A stretch of DNA of 64,000 nt from Sphingobacteriales bacterium. GTDB taxonomy: Bacteria > Bacteroidota > Bacteroidia > Chitinophagales > UBA2359. The stretch is taken from positions 226,001 through 290,000 of the forward strand of contig JADJTG010000013.1 in assembly GCA_016711285.1 (NCBI GenBank), in the 5' to 3' direction. This document shows positions 34,020 to 42,817 of this stretch, piece after piece. Position 1 is the first letter of the stretch. Every line of letters begins with the position of its first letter. Below the pieces are notes generated by a model that saw only the letters and a list, made by a program, of their open reading frames with translations, was not told where the DNA came from and did not search any database. The position numbers and the translations under genes were made by a program.

Positions 34020-36764
34020 ATGAACAAATTTTCTTATATCATAGGTTTTTGTTGGGTATTGCTCTTGGGAGTATTTCTCCAACAACCGCTTCATGCACAA
34101 AAAAGCAAGATAAAAAAAGCCAACAAATTGTTTGAACGCTTTGCTTATCCCGAAGCGGCAGAAATGTATAAAAAGATTTTAAGCAAGAATAATGACCCCC
34201 AGGTCTTGGTCAATTTAGCCGAGTGCTATCGCTATATGAACGAGCCGATGGAAGCCGAATACTGGTACGAACAGGTGATGAAACTGCCTGAATACGACCC
34301 ACTCCATAAATTGTATTATGGAATGGCTCTGAAAATGAACGGTAAGTGCGATATAGCACGACAGGTGTTTTTGGAATATGCCCAAATGGTGCCCGCCGAT
34401 ACACGCGGCTTGCGTATGGCGGAGTCGTGCGAAAAACAGGATTATTTCCTCCAAGACCCGGGCGTGTACAAACTTTCTACTACCAATGTCAATTCGGGTG
34501 AGTCGGATTTCGGTCCTGCTTTTTATCAAAATGGAATTGTATTTGCTTCGGCACGCGGCGCACAATACAAAGACCAAATATATAGTTGGACAAATGCTCC
34601 TTATTTGGATTTGTACTTTGCCGAAGGCAATGAAAACGACCCCGCTCAACTTTCCAAACCCGATGTGTTTAAAGGTGATGCAAATACTTGGATGCACGAG
34701 GGTACTGTGACTTTTTCCAAAGATTTTAAAGAGATGTACTTTACACGCAACAATTTTAATAAAGGCGTGAAAGGAAAGGATAAAAATAATACCATTAATC
34801 TGAAAATATACTCTGCTACACGAGAGGGCAATGAATGGAAAAATATTAAAGAACTGCCGTTTTGCAGCGATGAGTATTCTGTGGGACACCCCACGCTGAG
34901 TGCCGATGGCAATGATTTGTATTTTGTGTCGGATATGCCCGGTGGCTATGGCGAAAAGGATATTTATGTGAGCCACCGACAAGGCGACTCGTGGACTACT
35001 CCCGAAAATTTGGGTCCTGAAATCAATACCGAAGGGCGCGAAATGTTTCCTTTTATTCACGAAGACGGTACTTTGTACTTCGCTTCTGATGCTTTGCCCG
35101 GTTTGGGCGGATTAGATGTGTTCTCGTCATCGCCGCAAAATGGTATTTGGGGTATGCCCGAAAATCTTCGCGCTCCGGTCAATACCAATTTCGACGACTT
35201 CGGTTTTATTCTCAATAGCAGCAAAGAATATGGCTATTTGGCATCGAATCGTGCCGGCGGAAACGGCGACAAAGACGATGATATTTATAGCTTTACCCGC
35301 ACTGCCTTTATATTAAATGGTATTGTAGTAGATGCCAGCACGCAACAACCCATCGAAGGGGCTAATGTGAAATTGTATCAGAATGGTATATTGATGCAGG
35401 AAAAAACTACCTACGGCAATGGTACTTTTATGTTCCCTGTTTCCAGCAATTTTGAATACAAAGTAATTGCTACCAAAACCGGCTACGCCGATGGCGAACA
35501 GTCTGTATCTACGGTGGGAATTGAGGGTCCGAGCATTGAAGTAAAAGTACCTTTAAGCCCTGAAAATGCTCTCGCCGGAAATAAATGCGAACTGCGCGGG
35601 GTGGTATATGAAACTTCTGCCTCCGGACAAAAAACGCCTTTGGCGGGTGCTACCGTAAAATTGGTGAATGCCAAAGATAAATTTGAAAAAACTGCCGTTA
35701 CAGATGCCAAGGGTGCTTATTTCTTTGAATTAGACCCCAACTCGGATTATGTATTGTATGTAGTAAAAGAATACTATTTTTCGTCGAATACGACCCTCAG
35801 CACGGTGGGGCGCGATTGCTCATCGCCGCTGACCAAAGATATGGCTACCGATATATCACTTACCAAAATAGATATTGCCAATGATGGAAAAGGTGACGAA
35901 AACGGAGCAATTCGTTATGATGAAAATGGTAATATCATACGCGAAAGCGGTATTATTCCTGACCATATTTTACAACTCAACCATATTTATTACGATTTGG
36001 ATAAATCTGATATTCGTGCCGATGCTGCCGTAGAATTAAATAAAGTAGTGGAATTGATGTATCAAAATCCGGGTATTGTGGTAGAGTTGGGTTCGCATAC
36101 CGATGTGCGTGCTTCAGATGCTTATAATATGGCATTATCGCAACGCCGCGCCGAAGCTGCCGTAAAATATATTACCAACAAAGGTATCAAACGCGACCGC
36201 ATCGTGGCTCGCGGCTACGGCGAAACTCGCCTTACCAACGAATGTCGCAATGGCGTACATTGCTCTGAGCAGTTGCACCAAGCCAATCGCCGCACCGAAT
36301 TTAAAGTAATTGGTTATAGCAGCAATGCAGTTTACAGCGAACCCCGCTACTATGGCACGGGCTATGGTCGCGACCAATACAACAACGACATTTTACCGCC
36401 TGTTACTACCAATTACCCGCCTGCCAACAACAATGCCGGCGGCAATACAGCTCCTCCTGATAATATATCCGAATCTACCGGAGGAGCAGTATCAACTACA
36501 ACCGTCATAAACAATGCACCATCAGTAGATGGATGGAGCTACAAAATACAATTGGGAGCTTTCAGAAAACCCAACTACAGCCGCTTTGAAGTGTTGAGCG
36601 ATTTAGGAAAAATAGATTCAGAAAGAAGTGGAGATGTTACCAAAATACTGATAGGCACTTATTACGACCGCAACCAAGCCGAGAACATCAAAAACCAAAT
36701 AAAACAAAGAGGTGTGAAAGATGCTTTTGTGGTGGTATATAGAAATGGTGTAAGAGCAGAATAG
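34020..36764 (+). CDS. PorE-like outer-membrane protein: TPR, beta-propeller, carboxypeptidase-like, OmpA and SPOR domains
   Basis: 914 residues. After a signal peptide (to LHAQ; no lipobox) come TPR-like helices (about 25-115, FAYPEAAEMYKKIL, LAECYRYMNEPMEAEYWY), WD40/PD40 propeller blades (about 150-430, repeats such as HPTLSADGNDLYFVSDMPGGYG), two carboxypeptidase-regulatory-like domains (from about 435 and 525), an OmpA domain (about 650-765, LGSHTDVRASDAYNMALSQRRAEA) that binds peptidoglycan, and a C-terminal SPOR domain (WSYKIQLGAFRKPN to end). The order matches PorE of the T9SS apart from the added SPOR domain and the lack of a lipid anchor. Bacteroidota have several such proteins, so the T9SS role is a suggestion. 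Confidence 0.8.
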   Translation: MNKFSYIIGFCWVLLLGVFLQQPLHAQKSKIKKANKLFERFAYPEAAEMYKKILSKNNDPQVLVNLAECYRYMNEPMEAEYWYEQVMKLPEYDPLHKLYYGMALKMNGKCDIARQVFLEYAQMVPADTRGLRMAESCEKQDYFLQDPGVYKLSTTNVNSGESDFGPAFYQNGIVFASARGAQYKDQIYSWTNAPYLDLYFAEGNENDPAQLSKPDVFKGDANTWMHEGTVTFSKDFKEMYFTRNNFNKGVKGKDKNNTINLKIYSATREGNEWKNIKELPFCSDEYSVGHPTLSADGNDLYFVSDMPGGYGEKDIYVSHRQGDSWTTPENLGPEINTEGREMFPFIHEDGTLYFASDALPGLGGLDVFSSSPQNGIWGMPENLRAPVNTNFDDFGFILNSSKEYGYLASNRAGGNGDKDDDIYSFTRTAFILNGIVVDASTQQPIEGANVKLYQNGILMQEKTTYGNGTFMFPVSSNFEYKVIATKTGYADGEQSVSTVGIEGPSIEVKVPLSPENALAGNKCELRGVVYETSASGQKTPLAGATVKLVNAKDKFEKTAVTDAKGAYFFELDPNSDYVLYVVKEYYFSSNTTLSTVGRDCSSPLTKDMATDISLTKIDIANDGKGDENGAIRYDENGNIIRESGIIPDHILQLNHIYYDLDKSDIRADAAVELNKVVELMYQNPGIVVELGSHTDVRASDAYNMALSQRRAEAAVKYITNKGIKRDRIVARGYGETRLTNECRNGVHCSEQLHQANRRTEFKVIGYSSNAVYSEPRYYGTGYGRDQYNNDILPPVTTNYPPANNNAGGNTAPPDNISESTGGAVSTTTVINNAPSVDGWSYKIQLGAFRKPNYSRFEVLSDLGKIDSERSGDVTKILIGTYYDRNQAENIKNQIKQRGVKDAFVVVYRNGVRAE

Positions 36765-36811
36765 TTGTAGTTTGATTTCAAAAAAGAAATACAGCAAGCA
36801 ATAGGCTTGTC

Positions 36812-36858
36812 AAAAAAAGGGGGAAAATGCAAAAGCATTTTTTCCCTTTTCTTTTTTT
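36812..36858. terminator. Bidirectional terminator
   Basis: AAAAAAAGGGGGAAAATGC pairs with GCATTTTTTCCCTTTTC (loop AAAA), with an A-run before and a T-run after. It lies between the converging OmpA-type and kynU genes and could end both transcripts. Confidence 0.7.
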
Positions 36859-36920
36859 GAAACTGTTTAAATTTGATAAATACTGAATTTTAATTATACA
36901 TATATCACTTATAATTAAAA

Positions 36921-38204
36921 TTAATACAATTTTTCCAAAGCCTCTTCCAATAGACGGCTGAAATGCCATACCTCTTCAAAAGTATTGTATAAAGGCACCG
37001 GAGCTACGCGCAATACGTTTGGTTCGCGCCAATCGGCGATAACACCCCGCTCGGTGATATAATTGAAAACAGCTTTTCCTCGGTGCCGCATCAACAACGA
37101 CAACTGGCAGCCGCGCTCGGCTTCGTTTTTGGGCGTAATGAGGTCGAAGGCTTCGTGGCGTGCGTTGAGGGCTTCTAATAACTGCTCCAAAAATCCGGTA
37201 AGCCGCAGCGATTTTTCGCGCAGAGCCTGCATACCCACCGCCTCAAATATCTCTAATGCCGCTTTATGTGCCGCCAGAGGCAAAATCTGTGCATTGCTCA
37301 GTTGCCAACCCGCCGCCCCGCGTTGCGGCACAAAATCGTGCGGCATCTGAAAACGCTTTTCTTCATCAAAACCCCACCAACCCGCCAGACGCGGCAGTGC
37401 TGTATTGTTGCCGTGTCGCTCGTGCACAAAAGCTCCTGCTGCGCCGCCGGGTCCTGAATTTAGATATTTGTAGCCGCACCACACCGCAAAATCTACCTTC
37501 CAGTCGTGGAGTTGCAAAGGTACATTGCCCACTGCGTGCGCCAAATCAAAACCCGCCATTGCTCCGTTTCGGTGCGCCGCCGCCGTAATTGCCGCCAAAT
37601 CGAAAACCTGTCCGGTATAATAATTTACGCCGCCCATCATCACCAAAGCCAGTGTTTCACCCGCTTCTTCAATGGCGGCGATGATGTCGCTGTGGCGCAA
37701 ACAATGCTCGCCCTCGCGCGGAAACAATTCAATGAGGGCAGTATCGGAAGAAAAACCATGTAATTGTGCCTGACTTTGCAGTGCGTAGCGGTCGGACGAA
37801 AAAGCGCGCCCTTCAAATATGATTTTATAACGCTGAGGTGTTGGGCGATAAAAAGAAGCCATCATCAAATGCAAATTCACCGTGAGCGTATTCATCGCTA
37901 TTACTTCTTGCGCTTGTGCGCCCACAATCAACGAAAGCGGGCGACTTAATAAATGATGGTAGGAATACCAAGGATTTTTTCCTTCAAAGTGCCCTTCTAC
38001 ACCCAATTCCTGCCAGTCTTTGAGTTCTTGCAGCAAAGCAGCTTTGGTGTTTTTTGGCTGTAAACCCAAAGAGTTTCCGCAAAAATATAAGGCTTTTTTT
38101 CCTTTTATGACAGGAATATAAAATTGTTTGCGATAGTTGCGCAAGGCATCGGATTTATCCAAAGAACGCGCACTTTGCAATGAGAGAGGAACTGTGCTTA
38201 TCAT
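36921..38204 (-). CDS. kynU: Kynureninase
   Basis: 427 residues, as for the family. KynU cleaves kynurenine to anthranilate and alanine with pyridoxal phosphate, in tryptophan breakdown or NAD synthesis. Seen here: FCGNSLGLQPK near the start, VIAMNTLTVNLHLMM, and the PLP-Lys segment FAVWCGYKYLNSGPGG (about residue 235-250), followed by FVHERH. The end has VLRVAPVPLYNTFEEVW. No other genes of the kynurenine path (kynA, kynB, kmo) lie beside it. Confidence 0.95.
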   Translation of the reverse strand: MISTVPLSLQSARSLDKSDALRNYRKQFYIPVIKGKKALYFCGNSLGLQPKNTKAALLQELKDWQELGVEGHFEGKNPWYSYHHLLSRPLSLIVGAQAQEVIAMNTLTVNLHLMMASFYRPTPQRYKIIFEGRAFSSDRYALQSQAQLHGFSSDTALIELFPREGEHCLRHSDIIAAIEEAGETLALVMMGGVNYYTGQVFDLAAITAAAHRNGAMAGFDLAHAVGNVPLQLHDWKVDFAVWCGYKYLNSGPGGAAGAFVHERHGNNTALPRLAGWWGFDEEKRFQMPHDFVPQRGAAGWQLSNAQILPLAAHKAALEIFEAVGMQALREKSLRLTGFLEQLLEALNARHEAFDLITPKNEAERGCQLSLLMRHRGKAVFNYITERGVIADWREPNVLRVAPVPLYNTFEEVWHFSRLLEEALEKLY

Positions 38205-38241
38205 ATATTTTTTTGAGCAATGAAAAAAAACAATACAAAAA

Positions 38242-39165
38242 CTAAGTGGCTTTGCCCTTTACCTGCTCTACAAAAATTTGATGCAGCGAAGGCAAAATTT
38301 CTCGAAAAACAACTAAATCTAAATGTTCTTGCCGACCAAAATACTGCAAAACTGCCTGTGTAGAAGTGGCGGTTTCGGGTAAACGCAAAATTAAGCCGTT
38401 TTCAAGTTCTTTTTCTATAAAAAAAGGTAAGATGTCGCTTTCGGCATTGCGCTGCCAAGTGCCGCCTTTGCGCCAGCGAATTTCATAAATATGTTGTTTA
38501 AAACGCTCCTTTACCGCTTCTACTGCTCCTTCCAGCACAATTTTTCCGTGATGAATGAGCGCAATGTTTTCACAAATTTGCTCCACCTGCTCCATACGAT
38601 GGTTGGATAAAATGATGGTAGCTCCTTTATCGCGCAACGAAAAAATCTCTTCGCTGATAAGTTGTGCATTTACGGGATCTAAGCCGGAGTAGGGTTCGTC
38701 TAAAATAATCAGGCGCGGCTCGTGCAAAATGGTGGCGATGAACTGTATTTTTTGCTGCATACCCTTTGATAGTTCATCTACTTTGCGGTTGCGCCAGTCG
38801 GCAATTTCCAAACGCCGCAGGGCTGCATCTACCAATTCGGCGGCGCGTTTGGCGGGTACTCCGCGCAATTGTGCCAAATACAGCAGTTGTTCGCCCACTT
38901 TCATAGATTTGTACAAGCCGCGCTCTTCGGGCATATAACCGATTTGTTCCACCCGTTGTGCTGTGGCGGGCTTGCCGTCGAAGTATAAAGTGCCGCTGTC
39001 GGGCTGCAAAATGTCGGTGATGATGCGTATGAGGGTGGTTTTTCCGGCTCCGTTGGGACCGAGCAGCCCGAAAATGCCGCCTTTGGGGATATTCAAACTG
39101 ACATCGCGCAGTGCTTGATGCCCGTTGAAGTTTTTATTAATTTGTTGTAACTCTAAAATGTGCAT
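38242..39165 (-). CDS. ABC transporter ATP-binding protein (NatA type)
   Basis: 307 residues from the ATG at 39165 (MHILELQQINKNFNG); the frame is open for another 50 codons but that part is not typical. Walker A GPNGAGKT, signature LSKGMQQKIQFIATIL (LSKG) and Walker B LIILDEPYSGLDPVNA are clear, followed by SNHRMEQVEQICE. The C-terminal part of about 90 residues (EGAVEAVKERFKQHIYEIRW to the end) is the extra domain often seen in the NatA/exporter group. The permease that should pair with it is not next to it: the next gene in its direction is kynU, 37 bp away. Confidence 0.92.
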   Translation of the reverse strand: MHILELQQINKNFNGHQALRDVSLNIPKGGIFGLLGPNGAGKTTLIRIITDILQPDSGTLYFDGKPATAQRVEQIGYMPEERGLYKSMKVGEQLLYLAQLRGVPAKRAAELVDAALRRLEIADWRNRKVDELSKGMQQKIQFIATILHEPRLIILDEPYSGLDPVNAQLISEEIFSLRDKGATIILSNHRMEQVEQICENIALIHHGKIVLEGAVEAVKERFKQHIYEIRWRKGGTWQRNAESDILPFFIEKELENGLILRLPETATSTQAVLQYFGRQEHLDLVVFREILPSLHQIFVEQVKGKAT

Positions 39166-39403
39166 TTTGTGCAATAGATAATCTGGAGTTGAATGCAATG
39201 ATACAACAAATTTTTTATAGATGCTCTGCGATGAAACAAAGCGTATTTTTTTATAAAATACACCAACTACACGACAGTTTTGTAGTGCTAAACATTGAAT
39301 GACGCTCGACGACATAGGGTAGCTGAAAATAATACACTTAACTCACAACTCGTTATTAAAAACCAAACACTACCCTGAAATTTCCCCCCACACACATCGA
39401 ACA

Positions 39404-39607
39404 ACTTTTTACAAAACAATGACAAAACCCCCACTCCAAAATTTGGTGTGTTGAAAAAGATGCGTTAAATTAGTGCAGTTATCCCATAAAAAAAACAACT
39501 TCGCGCCTTAGCGTCTTAGCGGTGAAAAAAGCTACTAACCGCAAAGCCGCAGAGCCGCAAAAAAAAAGAACATAAAAGAGGATATTCTCAATTATCAATT
39601 TTTACTT
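39404..39607 (+). repeat. Paralog upstream module, long form
   Basis: Mirror copy of 20165-20346: TTTTTACAAAACAATGACA, a short spacer, GCGTTAAATTAGTGCAGTTAT, an A-run, then the arms CTTCGCGCCTTAGCGTCTTAGCGGT (39499-39523) and ACCGCAAAGCCGCAGAGCCGC (39538-39558), then AAGAACATAAAAG and the start region. The 240 bases before it, back to the ABC gene, hold nothing recognised. Confidence 0.8.
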
Positions 39608-40588
39608 ATGAACACTCAATACTTTTTATTACTCCCTCGTTGGTTGCTGCTATTGGCAGCGTGGATATTTGTATTATTGCCGCCCGAAGCCCGCGCCCAA
39701 AATGCCGAGTTTGCGCCCATTGGGGCGAAGTGGTGGTATGGCATGAGTGGAGCTACTCCAGATTTATTTGGAACGATTGGCGTTTTAGAATATACCTCTC
39801 TGAAAGATACCGTTATTCAGGAAAAAAACTGCAAAATGATACATCGACAAGAGTATGGCTCTGATTATTACAGTTACTATATTCCTGAGTTTGCACCCGA
39901 CACTTTTTATGTATACCAAAATAACAGCGAGGTATATGTGTATAATCCGCCTACACAAAAATTTTTGCTACAATTTGATTTCTCTTTAAATGTTGGTGAT
40001 ACGCTCATCAGTCGTTTGCGCTTCAATAAGTTTTTTCAAATATTAATTCAAAGCGTAAATACCGTAGAAATCAATGGAATGACATTGAGGCAGTTAAAGG
40101 GAAAGAGTATAAGTGAACTTGCATATTGGTCTGATAGTTCTTTCGTAATCACTGAAAAAATAGGATTATCCAGTGGGTTTATAATTGACGAAATATCAGA
40201 TATACAGGCATATTACTACTATAATATTCCTGAACAGGGGTATACCTGCCAAGGAGTGCGCTGCTACGAAGACACAGAAATAGGCTTATATCACAATGAA
40301 GAGAGCAAGTACCCCACTTGCGATTATTACGAATTTACGGGAATAGCAGCAAATGAAGCGGCTGCTTATACTTTGCCCTGTCGGGTAGGCGGGCAAACGA
40401 TTTATTTTCAGCTTGCGCAGCCGCCCGCCGAAGCGTTGAGTTTGGATATTTATAATATGTGGGGGCAGCAACTATACAAGGGCAGCTATGCTGATGTACA
40501 GCATTTGTATTTGCCTAATAATCAACCCTATATAGCCGTACTCAAACAAGACCATATTTTTATTCAATCACAATTTTTTAAATTTTAA
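39608..40588 (+). CDS. Secreted T9SS cargo, 'QNAEFAP' paralog family (member 3)
   Basis: 326 residues. Signal peptide MNTQYFLLLPRWLLLLAAW, then PPEARAQNAEFAPIGAKW. It matches the gene at 19178 over long stretches (the 115-160 region with SLNVGDTLISRLRFNKFF; residues 240 onward), with divergent parts around 45-75 and 170-230. The end is ...YIAVLKQDHIFIQSQFFKF. A short Cys-containing segment, LYHNEESKYPTCDYYE, is common to both. Probably exported via the T9SS and displayed on the surface; function unknown. First gene of a rightward run of four complete paralogs. Confidence 0.82.
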   Translation: MNTQYFLLLPRWLLLLAAWIFVLLPPEARAQNAEFAPIGAKWWYGMSGATPDLFGTIGVLEYTSLKDTVIQEKNCKMIHRQEYGSDYYSYYIPEFAPDTFYVYQNNSEVYVYNPPTQKFLLQFDFSLNVGDTLISRLRFNKFFQILIQSVNTVEINGMTLRQLKGKSISELAYWSDSSFVITEKIGLSSGFIIDEISDIQAYYYYNIPEQGYTCQGVRCYEDTEIGLYHNEESKYPTCDYYEFTGIAANEAAAYTLPCRVGGQTIYFQLAQPPAEALSLDIYNMWGQQLYKGSYADVQHLYLPNNQPYIAVLKQDHIFIQSQFFKF

Positions 40589-40752
40589 AAGATGATGAAC
40601 GCTAACTTTTGAATTAGCACTCTTATCCCATAAAAAAAAACAACTTCGCGCCTTAGCGTCTTAGCGGTGAAAAAAGCTACTAACCGCAAAGCCGCAGAGC
40701 CGCAAAGAGAAAGAACATAAAAGACGATATTCTAAATTATCAATTTTTCCTT
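40589..40752 (+). repeat. Paralog upstream module, short form
   Basis: Between two paralog genes; near-identical to the reverse complement of 19008-19177. It begins GATGATGAACGCTAAC, passes the A-run and the imperfect GCGGT palindrome, and ends in the shared start region AATTTTTCCTTATG. Confidence 0.8.
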
Positions 40753-41709
40753 ATGAACACTCAATACTTTTTATTATTCTCTCGTTGGTTGCTGCTATCG
40801 GCAGTGTGGATATTTGTATTATTGCCGCCCGAAGCTCGCGCCCAAAATGCCGAGTTTGCGCCTGTGGGGGCGAAGTGGTGGTATGGTGGCGGTAATCTTG
40901 ATATATTAGGATACAAAATTTTTGAATCAGTAAAGGATACACTTATCAGCAACAAAGCCTGTAAGAAAATAGAAATGATATATTATTATTACTTACTGCC
41001 TCTCAATACTTTACACGAAGGGGACGTTTATAGTTTTTATATTCATCAAAATGGAGAAGAAATCCAGTGGTGCAGTGCTCCTAATTGGGAATTTCAAACA
41101 TTAATAGATTTTGATGCTCAGGTGGGTACTTCGTGGCAAATTGCTGAAAAAAATGCTTGTTATGAAAATTATGAACCGAGTTTTGCCACAGTGGATAGCA
41201 TAGGAACTGTTTTAATCAACGGAGTTGAGCGTAAAATTTTGTATTTCACCTGCTCAGGAACTTTTACGCTTGGTTTTGGACAGATTACTGCCTCCGCAAT
41301 AGAGGGTATTGGTTCTTTGTATAATTTTTTGCCTGTTGAAACGGGAGGAACTCAACAATGCCCAATATTTTTTCATTCTCCAATAGATGAACTTCGCTGC
41401 TACGAATACAATAATACGTTTTATCACCACACAAGCGATGCAGCCTGCGAACTCATATTGGGCGAAGAAACAAGTATCTCGCAAGATTTTTCCTACTCGC
41501 TCAATGACAATACACTGCACATCACTCCCCCGCCTCTGCACAATGCTTCTTATTATCAACTGTTTGATGTGCTCGGCAATATATATGATAATGGAACAAT
41601 AGATAAACAAGGCAGTGATATTGACATTGCCAACCTAACGGCAGGTATGTATTTTATTGTGCTGAAATATCAAAATTCTGTCTCCACACTTAAGTTTTGT
41701 AAATTGTAA
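40753..41709 (+). CDS. Secreted T9SS cargo, 'QNAEFAP' paralog family (member 4)
   Basis: 318 residues. The signal peptide (MNTQYFLLFSRWLLLSAVW) is that of member 1, and the block PPEARAQNAEFAPVGAKW follows. The rest has the shared outline (KACKKI, the FDAQVGTSWQ strand, VLINGVERK, GIGSLYNF, LRCYEYN) but a sequence of its own. The sorting tail YYQLFDVLGNIYDNGTIDKQGSDIDIANLTAGMYFIVLKYQN...FCKL is of type A. Function unknown. Confidence 0.82.
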   Translation: MNTQYFLLFSRWLLLSAVWIFVLLPPEARAQNAEFAPVGAKWWYGGGNLDILGYKIFESVKDTLISNKACKKIEMIYYYYLLPLNTLHEGDVYSFYIHQNGEEIQWCSAPNWEFQTLIDFDAQVGTSWQIAEKNACYENYEPSFATVDSIGTVLINGVERKILYFTCSGTFTLGFGQITASAIEGIGSLYNFLPVETGGTQQCPIFFHSPIDELRCYEYNNTFYHHTSDAACELILGEETSISQDFSYSLNDNTLHITPPPLHNASYYQLFDVLGNIYDNGTIDKQGSDIDIANLTAGMYFIVLKYQNSVSTLKFCKL

Positions 41710-41754
41710 AAGTTCAATTTTTTATAAACCACTAACCTAAAAGGAAATTTTTCA

Positions 41755-42804
41755 ATGATGAACACACTTCAACTATTTAATACTTTCCCTTTGCCCGATA
41801 GACGAGGAATGAAGTGGCTGCTGCCACTTATAGTATGGGCATTATTTGCACCGCCGCCCGAAGCCCGCGCCCAAAATGCCGAGTTTGCGCCCATTGGCGC
41901 GAAGTGGAACCTGCTTTCAGTACAACCCAGCACTATGGGTAAACCAGCAAACTACTACCATTACCTTCAAGTTGCAGAAAAAGACACCACACTCATTAAC
42001 GAGGAAAATGCTACCATTTTACGCTTCTATTTGCTATCAGGCACCCCGCATCCGTACTACAACCCAAAAATAATTCAACAAAAGGGTGACACCATTCTTT
42101 ATTTAGCCAAAAATAAATTTTATCCTCTATATAGAGTAAATGCGCAGGTGGGCGATGAATGGTCGTGGTATTTATTGGATAAGTTTTACCTATCCACTCC
42201 CAATGATTCTATTATTGGTGAAGTGCGTTTTAAAGTAGATTCTATCGCTTACATCACTATTGATGGGCAAACAACACGGCGACAATATGTAAGCCATAAT
42301 TGGTTGTACATAGATGAAAATGATCAAAATGATTTCGATTTTTATTTTTGGGACTGGATAGATGATAAAGTGGGTGGTTATCCATACTTTTATCCTTTTA
42401 TAGAAGCTGGATTTGTAGATGTACCTTCTCAAACTTATGTGCATTGTTACGAAGATGAGGAAAGTAATATTACTTATCCTTTGTATCAGTTCCCTTCCAC
42501 TTTTTATATGCCTAACGAAATGTCCTGCGATGCTTTCTATTTTTATGTAGGAATAGATGATTATGACGACACTGCTGCCTATTTATTTCCAAATCCTGCT
42601 CACCAATACACCACCGTTCATAGCGACACTCCCCTGCAAAATATAGTATTGTATGCAAAAGACGGCTCAAAAATAGAGGAGTGCTTATGCAGAGATACGG
42701 ATTGCAGGATAGAAACTTCGCACTTGCCCATCGGCTTTTATATAGTGGCAATACCATCAAAAAACAACACCGTTCAATATCATAAATTATTCATTAACCA
42801 TTGA
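41755..42804 (+). CDS. Secreted T9SS cargo, 'QNAEFAP' paralog family (member 5)
   Basis: 349 residues, the longest member. The leader is different (MMNTLQLFNTFPLPDRRG, then MKWLLPLIVWALFA), yet PPEARAQNAEFAPIGAKW follows unchanged. The core has the shared outline (VNAQVGDEW, ITIDGQTTRRQY, VHCYEDEES). The tail contains FPNPAHQYTTVHSDTPLQNIVLYAKDG...TSHLPIGFYIVAIPSKNN, the textbook type A T9SS pattern. It starts 45 bp after the previous gene without the upstream module, so it probably shares its transcript. Confidence 0.83.
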   Translation: MMNTLQLFNTFPLPDRRGMKWLLPLIVWALFAPPPEARAQNAEFAPIGAKWNLLSVQPSTMGKPANYYHYLQVAEKDTTLINEENATILRFYLLSGTPHPYYNPKIIQQKGDTILYLAKNKFYPLYRVNAQVGDEWSWYLLDKFYLSTPNDSIIGEVRFKVDSIAYITIDGQTTRRQYVSHNWLYIDENDQNDFDFYFWDWIDDKVGGYPYFYPFIEAGFVDVPSQTYVHCYEDEESNITYPLYQFPSTFYMPNEMSCDAFYFYVGIDDYDDTAAYLFPNPAHQYTTVHSDTPLQNIVLYAKDGSKIEECLCRDTDCRIETSHLPIGFYIVAIPSKNNTVQYHKLFINH

Positions 42805-42817
42805 AAAAACACATAAA

